This document shows positions 17,310 through 23,921 of a stretch of 64,000 nt of DNA, piece after piece. This DNA is from Anaerocolumna chitinilytica. GTDB lineage: Bacteria > Bacillota > Clostridia > Lachnospirales > Lachnospiraceae. Where the stretch lies: contig NZ_AP023368.1 in assembly GCF_014218355.1 (NCBI RefSeq), forward strand, positions 4,217,501-4,281,500. The letters are read 5' to 3'. Both the position numbers and the translations under genes were made by a program. Within the stretch, counting starts at the first letter, position 1. Every line of letters starts with the position of its first letter. The notes beneath the pieces were generated by a model, which made no database searches, had not been told where the DNA came from, and was given only the letters and a program-made list of their open reading frames with translations.

Positions 17310-18230
17310 TCAGTTTTTACATCCAAGGGACTTATCTTGTATTCGTTGCAAAACAGCAGATACATGCCTTATGCTGTTTATAAAGGGATAGTTTGGATGT
17401 TCACTCTTACATCTGTAATTACGCATCATAAACTCTACGACCCTTCCCTGCAAAATTGCCTGGCTATACTCCATATTATAGGGAATTGGGATTATCCTTG
17501 AGAGCTGAAAGGAATACTTACTGGAAATATTACTGATTTGTGAATTGTTATTTTTCGATAGGTTCAGAAGAATAATGCATTTTGATAAAAGAGAAGAATA
17601 ATTACGAAAAAACTGCTCTATCACATCCTGTTGCGGCATTAGGGTAACTACTACAATGTCGACTTCCTCCAGTATGATTTTAGAACTTAAATTATTTTCA
17701 TTTGAGGTATCAATAAAAGTATAAGGAGCAAAGTTCTCACTTGCCCATAAGATTTTCATAATGTTGTCGTTAAGGGTATAGTCAAATATGGATTGATTAA
17801 AATGATTTCCCGTGGGAAGATAATATAAAGAATTTATTAGAATTTCAACAGATGCTTCTTTCATAAGTTTCTCATTCTTCTTGTAGAAGAGTTTTTTCTC
17901 TTTTGGATGTAAATCATGCAGTGTCCACATTTCTTCCTGCATTTTTCCATTCTGTACTTCGCTGTAATAATATCTGCGTTTTTCCTGCTCCTTCCACATC
18001 TGATTAATTATGTGTTCGAGCCCTCTATATCGGTTAGTGCCTATGGTATTCTTGACCAACTTTTGATCCTGCCTGTGAATAAGCATATTTTCTAGCGGAT
18101 TTTTCTGATAGTGATTTTCTAATAGCATTGTTTTACAGGAGCTCTCAAAGGCCATAGCTATGCTGACACAGGCTAAGTTACTTGTAACGCCAATGCTGCC
18201 TCTGGCGCTGCTCCAAAATGCAATTTTCAT
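17310..18230 (-). CDS. CpaE-like protein with eroded P-loop, first gene of the Tad operon
   Basis: A 306-residue soluble protein aligned by eye with the other two CpaE-like proteins: IAFWSSARGSIGVTSNLACV stands where the P-loop should be, but both Walker A lysines are missing. VDIVVVTLMPQQDVIEQFF fits the strand and helix after Walker B. The ATG at 18230 is preceded by GGGGAGCC and a small hairpin belonging to the dispersed leader module described separately. It opens the ten-gene minus-strand operon. A localisation or regulatory role is inferred from CpaE/TadZ. Confidence 0.72.
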   Translation of the reverse strand: MKIAFWSSARGSIGVTSNLACVSIAMAFESSCKTMLLENHYQKNPLENMLIHRQDQKLVKNTIGTNRYRGLEHIINQMWKEQEKRRYYYSEVQNGKMQEEMWTLHDLHPKEKKLFYKKNEKLMKEASVEILINSLYYLPTGNHFNQSIFDYTLNDNIMKILWASENFAPYTFIDTSNENNLSSKIILEEVDIVVVTLMPQQDVIEQFFRNYSSLLSKCIILLNLSKNNNSQISNISSKYSFQLSRIIPIPYNMEYSQAILQGRVVEFMMRNYRCKSEHPNYPFINSIRHVSAVLQRIQDKSLGCKN

Positions 18231-18263
18231 ATTTGGCTCCCCTCTGTGTGCTTCCGTGCACAT
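18228..18263 (-). repeat. Diverged copy of the hairpin-RBS leader module
   Basis: Immediately upstream of the first Tad gene, the minus strand shows GTATGTGCACGGAAGCACAC followed by AGAGGGGAGCCAAATATG. This matches the module at pyrD and the HAD gene in layout: a GTGC/GCAC hairpin, then a purine-rich RBS with the same GGGAGCCAAAT spacing to ATG. The hairpin is kept while the loop and flanks differ. Confidence 0.6.
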
Positions 18264-18308
18264 ACACAATCTCCACTTTTTCTTGGAGTATATTCCTAAA
18301 TATGTCAA

Positions 18309-18630
18309 TATCTCCTTGTTATAGTATTAAAATCGTTATACCGGCATAATAATAACACCTCACTTGTTTAGAATACTTCGGGAAAAAAGGAATTAAAATT
18401 GAATTAAAAGATATAAAAGAAGAATATAAGATGTAATTATATTATATGAAAATAATGGAAATGTAAAGTGATTTTTTCAATTTCTTTAAAACAAAACTAA
18501 AATAACTCCACCTCAAGGTGCAAAACACCACAATCTCCGGAATTATGATAGTTAAAAAAGGTAAGACTTAATCAAACTTAAATAGACCTCTCATCTGCTA
18601 ACCATTTATGAGAGGTCTTTTTAAATTTGT
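18309..18630. other. AT-rich intergenic region upstream of the Tad operon
   Basis: About 320 bases without a gene. It contains a terminator hairpin at its right end (18584-18622) and a short GGTG/CACC hairpin near 18515-18535. It should carry the Tad operon promoter on the minus strand, but I could not single out a convincing -35/-10 pair. Confidence 0.5.
18584..18622. terminator. Intrinsic terminator hairpin
   Basis: A perfect 11-bp stem AGACCTCTCAT/ATGAGAGGTCT (18584-18594 with 18608-18618), with TTTTT on the plus side and a weaker U-rich tail on the minus side. It lies just past the stop of the small membrane protein gene and separates it from the Tad operon. Confidence 0.75.
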
Positions 18631-18783
18631 TTAGAATAATATTTCAGATTTTTTCCTTAGTAATCTGGCTCCGTTTACAATCACCAGAACGCCGCTGGCT
18701 ATACCGGTGACAATAAGCAGAATTCCAATAATAAGATTGCCTACCCCGACAGACTTCATGGTAGTATAGATTTTCTCACTCAT
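18631..18783 (-). CDS. Small single-pass membrane protein
   Basis: A 50-residue protein, MSEKIYTTMKSVGVG then a hydrophobic helix (about residues 16-38), then a basic tail RLLRKKSEILF. The ATG at 18783 has AGGAG at six-base spacing; a TTG at 18837 in the same frame has no site. It lies between pyrE and the Tad operon on the same strand and ends at a terminator. It has the size of a Flp pilin but lacks the pilin processing motif, so I leave it as hypothetical. Confidence 0.65.
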   Translation of the reverse strand: MSEKIYTTMKSVGVGNLIIGILLIVTGIASGVLVIVNGARLLRKKSEILF

Positions 18784-18881
18784 ATCCAACTCCTGTCTGC
18801 TGCCTGTTGCAGCACTTTCGTAAGTTTCCAAATTCAATACCTTACAGCCTGCAAGCCGACTGCTATAAAAACCTAATAGAT

Positions 18882-19556
18882 TCAGTGCGCTCCGTATTGC
18901 TTATAATAATTCTCTATTGCACTTTTCAGAGCATCATCTATTATGACATTTCCATTATAAGGCTTATTATACAAATGTTCAACTACTTCTTCCATCGTTA
19001 CGATAGAAGTTGTTTGAATGCCATAAACTTCTTCAATCTCCGCCAGTGCACTCTTTTCCCCCTGGCCTTTTTCCATACGGTCTACCGATACTACAAGCCC
19101 TAAAACAGTCACCTCTCCCTGGGCATTTAGTATGGGCATTGTTTCACCGATAGAGGTTCCTGCGGTGGTAACATCTTCAATGATTACGATTTTATCCTTA
19201 TCATATATAGGGCCGCCAAGAAGTATTCCCTTATCACCATGGTCCTTCACTTCTTTTCGGTTGGAACAGTAGCGTATATCCGTGTCATAGAATTCACTGA
19301 TTGCCATGGAGGTAGCAACACTTAAGGGAATCCCTTTATAAGCCGGCCCAAAGAGTACATCAAACTCCAGCCCAAAGGCAGATTTAATCGCTTTCGCATA
19401 ATACTCCCCAAGCTTTCTAAGCTGTGAACCGGTACGATAATAACCTGCATTGATAAAAAATGGTGTTTTACGTCCGCTCTTTGTTGTAAAATCTCCAAAT
19501 TTTAAAACTCCGCAATCCACCATAAATTCGATAAATTCCTGTTTGTACTTTTCCAT
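18882..19556 (-). CDS. pyrE: Orotate phosphoribosyltransferase
   Basis: A 224-residue enzyme that joins orotate to PRPP to give OMP, the fifth step of UMP synthesis. The PRPP-binding motif IVIIEDVTTAGTS is present at about 125-137 and the catalytic loop region with CSNRKEVKDHG precedes it. The ATG at 19556 has AAAGGGAG at six bases; the in-frame extension to 19604 overlaps pyrD and is not needed. It follows pyrD by 35 bases and closes the pyrK-pyrD-pyrE cluster. Confidence 0.95.
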   Translation of the reverse strand: MEKYKQEFIEFMVDCGVLKFGDFTTKSGRKTPFFINAGYYRTGSQLRKLGEYYAKAIKSAFGLEFDVLFGPAYKGIPLSVATSMAISEFYDTDIRYCSNRKEVKDHGDKGILLGGPIYDKDKIVIIEDVTTAGTSIGETMPILNAQGEVTVLGLVVSVDRMEKGQGEKSALAEIEEVYGIQTTSIVTMEEVVEHLYNKPYNGNVIIDDALKSAIENYYKQYGAH

Positions 19557-19591
19557 CTTTTTCTCCCTTTCCTGATAAGAATATTGCTCCG

Positions 19592-20497
19592 CTAGTTTAC
19601 ACAACCAATGATTTCATTGATATCATTTATACCTTCATTTACAAGAAATGTCTGTATTCCTTCAATTACTTCCGCAGTTGCCATAGGATTTCTAAAATTC
19701 GCAGTACCAACCGCAACAGCTGTTGCTCCTGCCATCAAAAATTCAATGGCATCCTCTCCGGTCATAATTCCGCCCATTCCAATAATAGGAATTCTAACAG
19801 ACCTAGCAGCCTGGTTCACCATACGTAAAGCAACTGGTTTGATAGCCGGTCCTGACAAACCTCCTGTTTCATTGGCTAAGACAAATTTTCTTTTATGAAT
19901 ATCAATCTTAGTTCCGGTAAGGGTGTTAATTAAAGACAATGCATCCGCACCACCTGCCTCAGCTGCTTTTGCCATCTCTCTGATATCCGTTACATTCGGG
20001 CTTAACTTCATAATCACAGGCTGTTTGGCATACTTTTTTACCTGTCTTGTAATCTCTTCAACCGAACAAGCATTTTGTCCGAAAGCAATTCCTCCTTCCT
20101 TTACATTAGGACAGGAGATATTGATTTCTAACATATCTACGTCACATTCACCAAGGCGCTCCACTACCTTAAGATAGTCCTCCGTGGTTTTTCCACAGAC
20201 ATTTACAATAACCTTGGTATCATATTTCTTTAAAAAGGGAAGATCTCTGTTTACAAAAACCTCTACTCCGGGGTTCTGAAGCCCTATGGCATTTAACATG
20301 CCGCTTGCAGTTTCTGCAATTCTCGGAACCGGATTGCCGGTCCAGGGGGTAAAGGATACTCCCTTGGTGGTCACTGCTCCTAGCCTGCCTATGTCCATAA
20401 AATCAGCAAATTCCATACCCGACCCGAAGGTACCGGAGGCTGTTGTAACAGGGTTATTCCATTCCACACCTGCTATGGTAACTTTTGTACTTATCAT
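19592..20497 (-). CDS. pyrD: Dihydroorotate dehydrogenase, catalytic subunit (type 1B)
   Basis: A 301-residue FMN enzyme oxidising dihydroorotate to orotate. It shows the family start with ASGTFGSG, the substrate motif INISCPNVKEGG with the class 1 catalytic Cys region near 130, the SLINTLTG segment and the FMN phosphate-binding IPIIGMGGI. Together with PyrK it forms the NAD-linked heterotetramer. The start codon lies within a 75-bp repeat shared with the HAD gene at 59.2 kb, which supplies the RBS GGGAGC. pyrK lies about 210 bases upstream. Confidence 0.96.
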   Translation of the reverse strand: MISTKVTIAGVEWNNPVTTASGTFGSGMEFADFMDIGRLGAVTTKGVSFTPWTGNPVPRIAETASGMLNAIGLQNPGVEVFVNRDLPFLKKYDTKVIVNVCGKTTEDYLKVVERLGECDVDMLEINISCPNVKEGGIAFGQNACSVEEITRQVKKYAKQPVIMKLSPNVTDIREMAKAAEAGGADALSLINTLTGTKIDIHKRKFVLANETGGLSGPAIKPVALRMVNQAARSVRIPIIGMGGIMTGEDAIEFLMAGATAVAVGTANFRNPMATAEVIEGIQTFLVNEGINDINEIIGCVN

Positions 20498-20569
20498 ATT
20501 TAGCTCCCATCTGCGTGCTTTAGCACGCGTACGAAATCAGGGGGAGTGAAAGATTTATCTTTCACTCTT
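20495..20569 (-). repeat. Dispersed leader repeat, copy at pyrD
   Basis: A 75-bp sequence that contains the pyrD start codon and is repeated at 59231-59304 with two base changes. On the minus strand it has an 11-bp perfect hairpin GAGTGAAAGAT/ATCTTTCACTC (20544-20554 with 20557-20567), a GCGTGC/GCACGC hairpin (20513-20528), then AGATGGGAGC as RBS and the ATG. The element therefore forms the whole translational leader of the gene. Confidence 0.85.
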
Positions 20570-20570
20570 A

Positions 20571-20598
20571 CCTCCATGTGATGCATTTTGGCACATAC
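20571..20598 (-). repeat. Second, diverged hairpin-RBS module in the pyrK-pyrD gap
   Basis: Directly upstream of the pyrD repeat, the minus strand reads GTATGTGCCAAAATGCATCA then CATGGAGG, which parallels the module GTACGCGTGC-TAAA-GCACGCAGATGGGAG. It looks like an older copy in tandem. Beyond it (20608-20638) is a separate hairpin AAGGTGGAAATT/AATTTCCACCTT and a third at 20653-20680. Confidence 0.5.
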
Positions 20599-20708
20599 TT
20601 AAATCAAAGGTGGAAATTGCTTTTGAATTTCCACCTTGAGCTGCCTAATCACGGTATTGGCTAAATATCGCTGCAATACCTCCGCTTTGAATCCTTAGAT
20701 AAGTATAA

Positions 20709-21476
20709 TTATAATTCAATTTCTTCCGCCAGAAACACAGGACCTTCTTTGCATATTCTTGTATTATTTACATGAGTATGGTGATCTGTATCTTTCGTCT
20801 TGCAGACACAGGCTAAACAGGCACCAATGCCGCAGGCCATACGTTCTTCCAAGGACAGCCAAGCAGTTATATTATGTTCCTTGGCATATGCTTTCACGCC
20901 TTTTAACATAGGTGTCGGACCACAGGCATATATTACATCTGCCTGCAGTTCATTCTGCTCTATGGCATTAATAACATTTCCTTTCACTCCACAGCTTCCG
21001 TCCTCTGTGGATAAGTATACCTGCCCGTATGGAATAAACTCTTTATCAAGAAATGTGAGATCACGGTAACCTAGTACAATACTTTTTTCACAGTCCAGTT
21101 CTTTCGCCAGTTCCAGCATGGGAGGAATTCCGATACCACCTCCGATAAGGATAGCTTTGACCTTACTGCCGCTAAGGGGAAATCCATTTCCAAGAGCTCC
21201 CATTACATCAATCCTATCCCCGGCTTTAAGCCCCGCGAACTCCTTCGTTCCCTTACCTGCCACACGGTAAACAAGCCGCAGGGCGGTTCTATCTTCACTT
21301 ATTTCGCAGATGCTAATAGGCCTTGGAAGTAATTTGTCTTCGCTGCCGCAATACAAGGATAAAAACTGCCCGGGCTTTGCCTCTTTCGCAATCTTTTCTG
21401 TCTCCAGCCACATACTAAAAATTCCAGGTGCTGCTTCTGCCTGGGATATTATAAGGGCTCTATCATAAACTGCCAT
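20709..21476 (-). CDS. pyrK: Dihydroorotate dehydrogenase electron-transfer subunit
   Basis: A 255-residue FAD and [2Fe-2S] protein that passes electrons from PyrD to NAD. The FAD-binding LLPRPISICEI, the NAD-binding GGGIGIPPMLELAKEL and the C-terminal cluster loop with four cysteines (ERMACGIGACLACVCK...RICKEGPVF) are all present. The ATG at 21476 is preceded by GGGAGAAG; the frame continues to 21542 but homologues start here. It is the first gene of the pyrK-pyrD-pyrE group; the companion pyrC-pyrF lie 15 kb away. Confidence 0.95.
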   Translation of the reverse strand: MAVYDRALIISQAEAAPGIFSMWLETEKIAKEAKPGQFLSLYCGSEDKLLPRPISICEISEDRTALRLVYRVAGKGTKEFAGLKAGDRIDVMGALGNGFPLSGSKVKAILIGGGIGIPPMLELAKELDCEKSIVLGYRDLTFLDKEFIPYGQVYLSTEDGSCGVKGNVINAIEQNELQADVIYACGPTPMLKGVKAYAKEHNITAWLSLEERMACGIGACLACVCKTKDTDHHTHVNNTRICKEGPVFLAEEIEL

Positions 21477-21598
21477 GGTCTTCTCCCATCTGTGCCATTT
21501 TTTAATCCCATACATTATAAACGAAAACAAAATCCAGTACAAGTACCATTTTCACTTTCTTTCTATTAAGGCTTCCGTTAACTTAGAATGAAACGAAA

Positions 21599-21910
21599 TC
21601 AAGAATTAATTTCCATTTTCCAATACCTGCTTCCATCCTTTGCCCTTAATAAAAGCTTTTCATCTATCAGACCTCTTCTTAACAGGAAGAAGTCACCAAA
21701 GGTATGCCATCTGTTAATAATCTCATTCACTTCTTTTTCGGAATAATCAGTTCTGCTTTCAAATTTGGTACTAATGTAATAAAGTACCGCCATTTTACGT
21801 TCTTTTTTGGCTGGCCAGCTCTTTATCCGCTGGTTTTCATCGATAAACTGAGCGATTGATTCAAACAGTTCTTTCTCATCCTTAAATCTTTCTATTAATA
21901 TATTATCCAT
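21599..21910 (-). CDS. DUF2087 domain protein
   Basis: A 103-residue protein consisting of little more than one DUF2087 domain: RIKSWPAKKERKMAVLYYISTKF, then TDYSEKEVNEIINRWHTFGDFFLLRRGLI. This domain forms a small winged-helix-like fold found at the end of transcription regulators. AAAGGAGAG before the ATG at 21910 decides the start. It follows a longer protein that carries a second DUF2087 copy, and precedes pyrK by about 120 bases. Function unknown; a regulatory partner of its neighbour is likely. Confidence 0.82.
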   Translation of the reverse strand: MDNILIERFKDEKELFESIAQFIDENQRIKSWPAKKERKMAVLYYISTKFESRTDYSEKEVNEIINRWHTFGDFFLLRRGLIDEKLLLRAKDGSRYWKMEINS

Positions 21911-22003
21911 TTTAAGCTCTCCTTTTTCTTTGTTCATTTATTAGGAAAATTGTATATTTCCTTTAACTTCAATCCATTACTGTTACACTTTCTCTTCTTT
22001 CCA

Positions 22004-22753
22004 TTACATTGTCAGCCAATATTCCTTACAATCCGTGGTTCTATCCATAAAGCCATATTCTATCAGGTATCTTCGCAGCGTAGGATAGTCAGAATAGATT
22101 GACTTAAGAATACTGTTAAGCTCCTTTTCCTCATAGTGCCTGCCTTTTACAAATGATTCTGCTATCTTCTTTAAAACTACAATTTTTTTCTTCTCTTTTG
22201 CCGGAAATCCCTTAAGCTTTAGCGGTTCCAGAGTGTAAAAAGCTGTATCCAGTATCTTTTTCTTCTCCTCCTCTGTAGTGATATATCTGTCATCCACCAT
22301 AGTGGCACCGGAATGAATGGGAATTAGATTATCCGCAAGTATCGTATTCTCCTCTGCCAATTCATAGGCTGCCAGTAACATCCTTGCCTGCTTTACCTTC
22401 TCTCTGAACATAAACTTCTGATGCCTGATAGTAGATGGAGTAACTTCAAGCTGTTTTGCAATTTCATTATCACTTAACCCTTTGCCCATAAGCAAAAGAA
22501 TCTGTTTCTGATTATCCGTTAAAGTCATATACTTGCTTTCTGACTTCAACAACGTTTCCAAAGGTGCTCCGTGAACCAAGTAGACATGCTGCATCGCTGC
22601 CTTTCTATATTCATAAAAATGTCCGTTTATGGGATAAATCTCTCCTTGCATAAACCTTTCTCCGCAATATCTGCAGATACATTCTCCTCCCTCCTTATCA
22701 GAGTACTCATATCCATTCTTTAACTCTTCCACGCTAAAATCATCCGCTTTCAT
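22004..22753 (-). CDS. LuxR-type HTH regulator with DUF2087 domain
   Basis: A 249-residue likely transcription regulator. The N-terminus has a C2H2-like CRYCGERF...H...H pattern (about residues 21-52) that may bind zinc. Next comes a LuxR/GerE-type helix-turn-helix (LTDNQKQILLLMGKGLSDNEIAKQLEVTPSTIR, cited in two halves: LTDNQKQILLLMGKGLS and DNEIAKQLEVTPSTIR), and the C-terminus is DUF2087 (FPAKEKKKIVVLKKIAESF). GAAGGAGA precedes the ATG. It is followed by the stand-alone DUF2087 gene, 93 bases away. Confidence 0.85.
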   Translation of the reverse strand: MKADDFSVEELKNGYEYSDKEGGECICRYCGERFMQGEIYPINGHFYEYRKAAMQHVYLVHGAPLETLLKSESKYMTLTDNQKQILLLMGKGLSDNEIAKQLEVTPSTIRHQKFMFREKVKQARMLLAAYELAEENTILADNLIPIHSGATMVDDRYITTEEEKKKILDTAFYTLEPLKLKGFPAKEKKKIVVLKKIAESFVKGRHYEEKELNSILKSIYSDYPTLRRYLIEYGFMDRTTDCKEYWLTM

Positions 22754-23306
22754 ATTTCCAAAATCTCCTTCTCACTTTAAATTGCTAACTAGCTATAAAT
22801 TCCTTTATTAGATTTTTCCATATTCATCTTGTAAGACGTATCTATAATCTTTCTTCATTCATCTCGAGGAAGTTCCTTTTCATGATATTGATTTATCGTC
22901 TATTTCAACGTAGCTCATGCATTACATATTGTATATCAGTTTATTATTTTAATAAACTTTATTATATATTAGTTTATATTATTTTACAACATTATTTAAT
23001 TTTATTATAAAAAGCATTCAATTATTTTAAGATAATCAAAAAAATAAAACTACCTCCTTTCAAAATACGCAAAATAATAATTGAGAACTTCAGATGACCA
23101 GAAGAGTTGGTTTGTGAGTTGGTTTCGAGAGGTCCTTAATGACACTTAAGTGTCAGAAAACGTTACTAGGAAAAGCAGTACCACTGTTTGAGCGCAAGAA
23201 CTTCCGGTGCCAAACTCACAAAACAACTCTTCTGGTCATCGTTCGCCTTTATTATTTTACATATTGCATTTCTATACATTTCCCATAGCATACAATGTAA
23301 TTTCAT
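22754..23306. other. AT-rich intergenic region holding a long inverted-repeat element
   Basis: About 550 bases without a gene. The left 300 bases are AT-rich with no clear signal beyond poly-A/T stretches. The right part carries the inverted-repeat element at 23093-23240 and then the cyclophilin promoter. Confidence 0.6.
23093..23240. repeat. Inverted-repeat element, MITE-like or structured RNA
   Basis: Two 28-base arms (23093-23120 and 23213-23240) match at 27 of 28 positions in inverted orientation, starting GATGACCAGAAGAG. The 92-base interior contains a perfect 16-bp palindrome TGACACTTAAGTGTCA (23140-23155) and GC-richer single-stranded-looking stretches such as GCAGTACCACTG and GAACTTCCGGTGCC. 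AT-rich AATAAT/ATTATT flanks extend the symmetry. It codes for no protein. Either a small non-autonomous mobile element or an RNA gene. Confidence 0.75.
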
Positions 23307-23335
23307 TAGACACTCAATTTAAACTATGCTATAAT
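23307..23335 (+). promoter_or_regulatory. Promoter of the cyclophilin-aminopeptidase pair
   Basis: TAGACA (23307-23312) and TATAAT (23330-23335) are separated by 17 bases, about 40 bases before the cyclophilin ATG. This is a near-consensus housekeeping sigma-A promoter. Confidence 0.75.
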
Positions 23336-23375
23336 TATCTTTTGTAAATATAAGATTACAGAAAGGGTATATAAA

Positions 23376-23900
23376 ATGGCAGAAAAAAATCCTATTGTAA
23401 CTATTGAAATGGAAAATGGCAGTCTTATAAAACTTGAACTCTATCCTGACCTAGCTCCTAATACAGTAAAGAATTTTATTTCTTTGGTGCAGAAAAACTT
23501 CTATGACGGAATTATCTTCCACAGAGTTATCCGTGGTTTTATGATTCAGGGCGGAGATCCGGAAGGTACCGGTATGGGAGGCCCAGGCTATTCCATCAAA
23601 GGAGAATTCTCATATAACCACTTTGAAAATAACTTAAAGCATACTGCCGGAGTCATCTCTATGGCAAGATCCCAAATGCCTAATTCAGCAGGTTCTCAGT
23701 TCTTTATCATGCATAAGGACAGTCCTCATCTTGATGGTTCCTATGCGGCTTTTGGTAAAGTAACAGAAGGAATGGATGTTGTTAATGCAATTGCAGATGA
23801 AAGAACAGACTATTCCGACAGACCGCTTACCCCTCAGGTTATGAAAAAAGTAACCGTTGAATTATTCGGAGAAGAATACGGCGAACCTGAAAAAATGTAA
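23376..23900 (+). CDS. ppiB: Peptidyl-prolyl cis-trans isomerase, cyclophilin type
   Basis: A 174-residue cytosolic cyclophilin that speeds proline isomerisation during protein folding. The active-site residues are visible: FHRVIRGFMIQGGDP (catalytic Arg near 47), the SMARSQMPNSAGSQFFI block and HLDGSYAAFGKV. No signal peptide. AAAGGG precedes the ATG. It is followed 21 bases later by an Xaa-Pro aminopeptidase, so one transcript encodes two proline-directed enzymes. Confidence 0.95.
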   Translation: MAEKNPIVTIEMENGSLIKLELYPDLAPNTVKNFISLVQKNFYDGIIFHRVIRGFMIQGGDPEGTGMGGPGYSIKGEFSYNHFENNLKHTAGVISMARSQMPNSAGSQFFIMHKDSPHLDGSYAAFGKVTEGMDVVNAIADERTDYSDRPLTPQVMKKVTVELFGEEYGEPEKM

Positions 23901-23921
23901 TATGATAACAGGAGGTATTCT

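Noticed and set aside
18631..18783. Flp pilin of the Tad system
   Set aside because: Size and topology fit, but there is no G-Q-x-x-x-E-Y processing motif and a terminator separates it from the operon.
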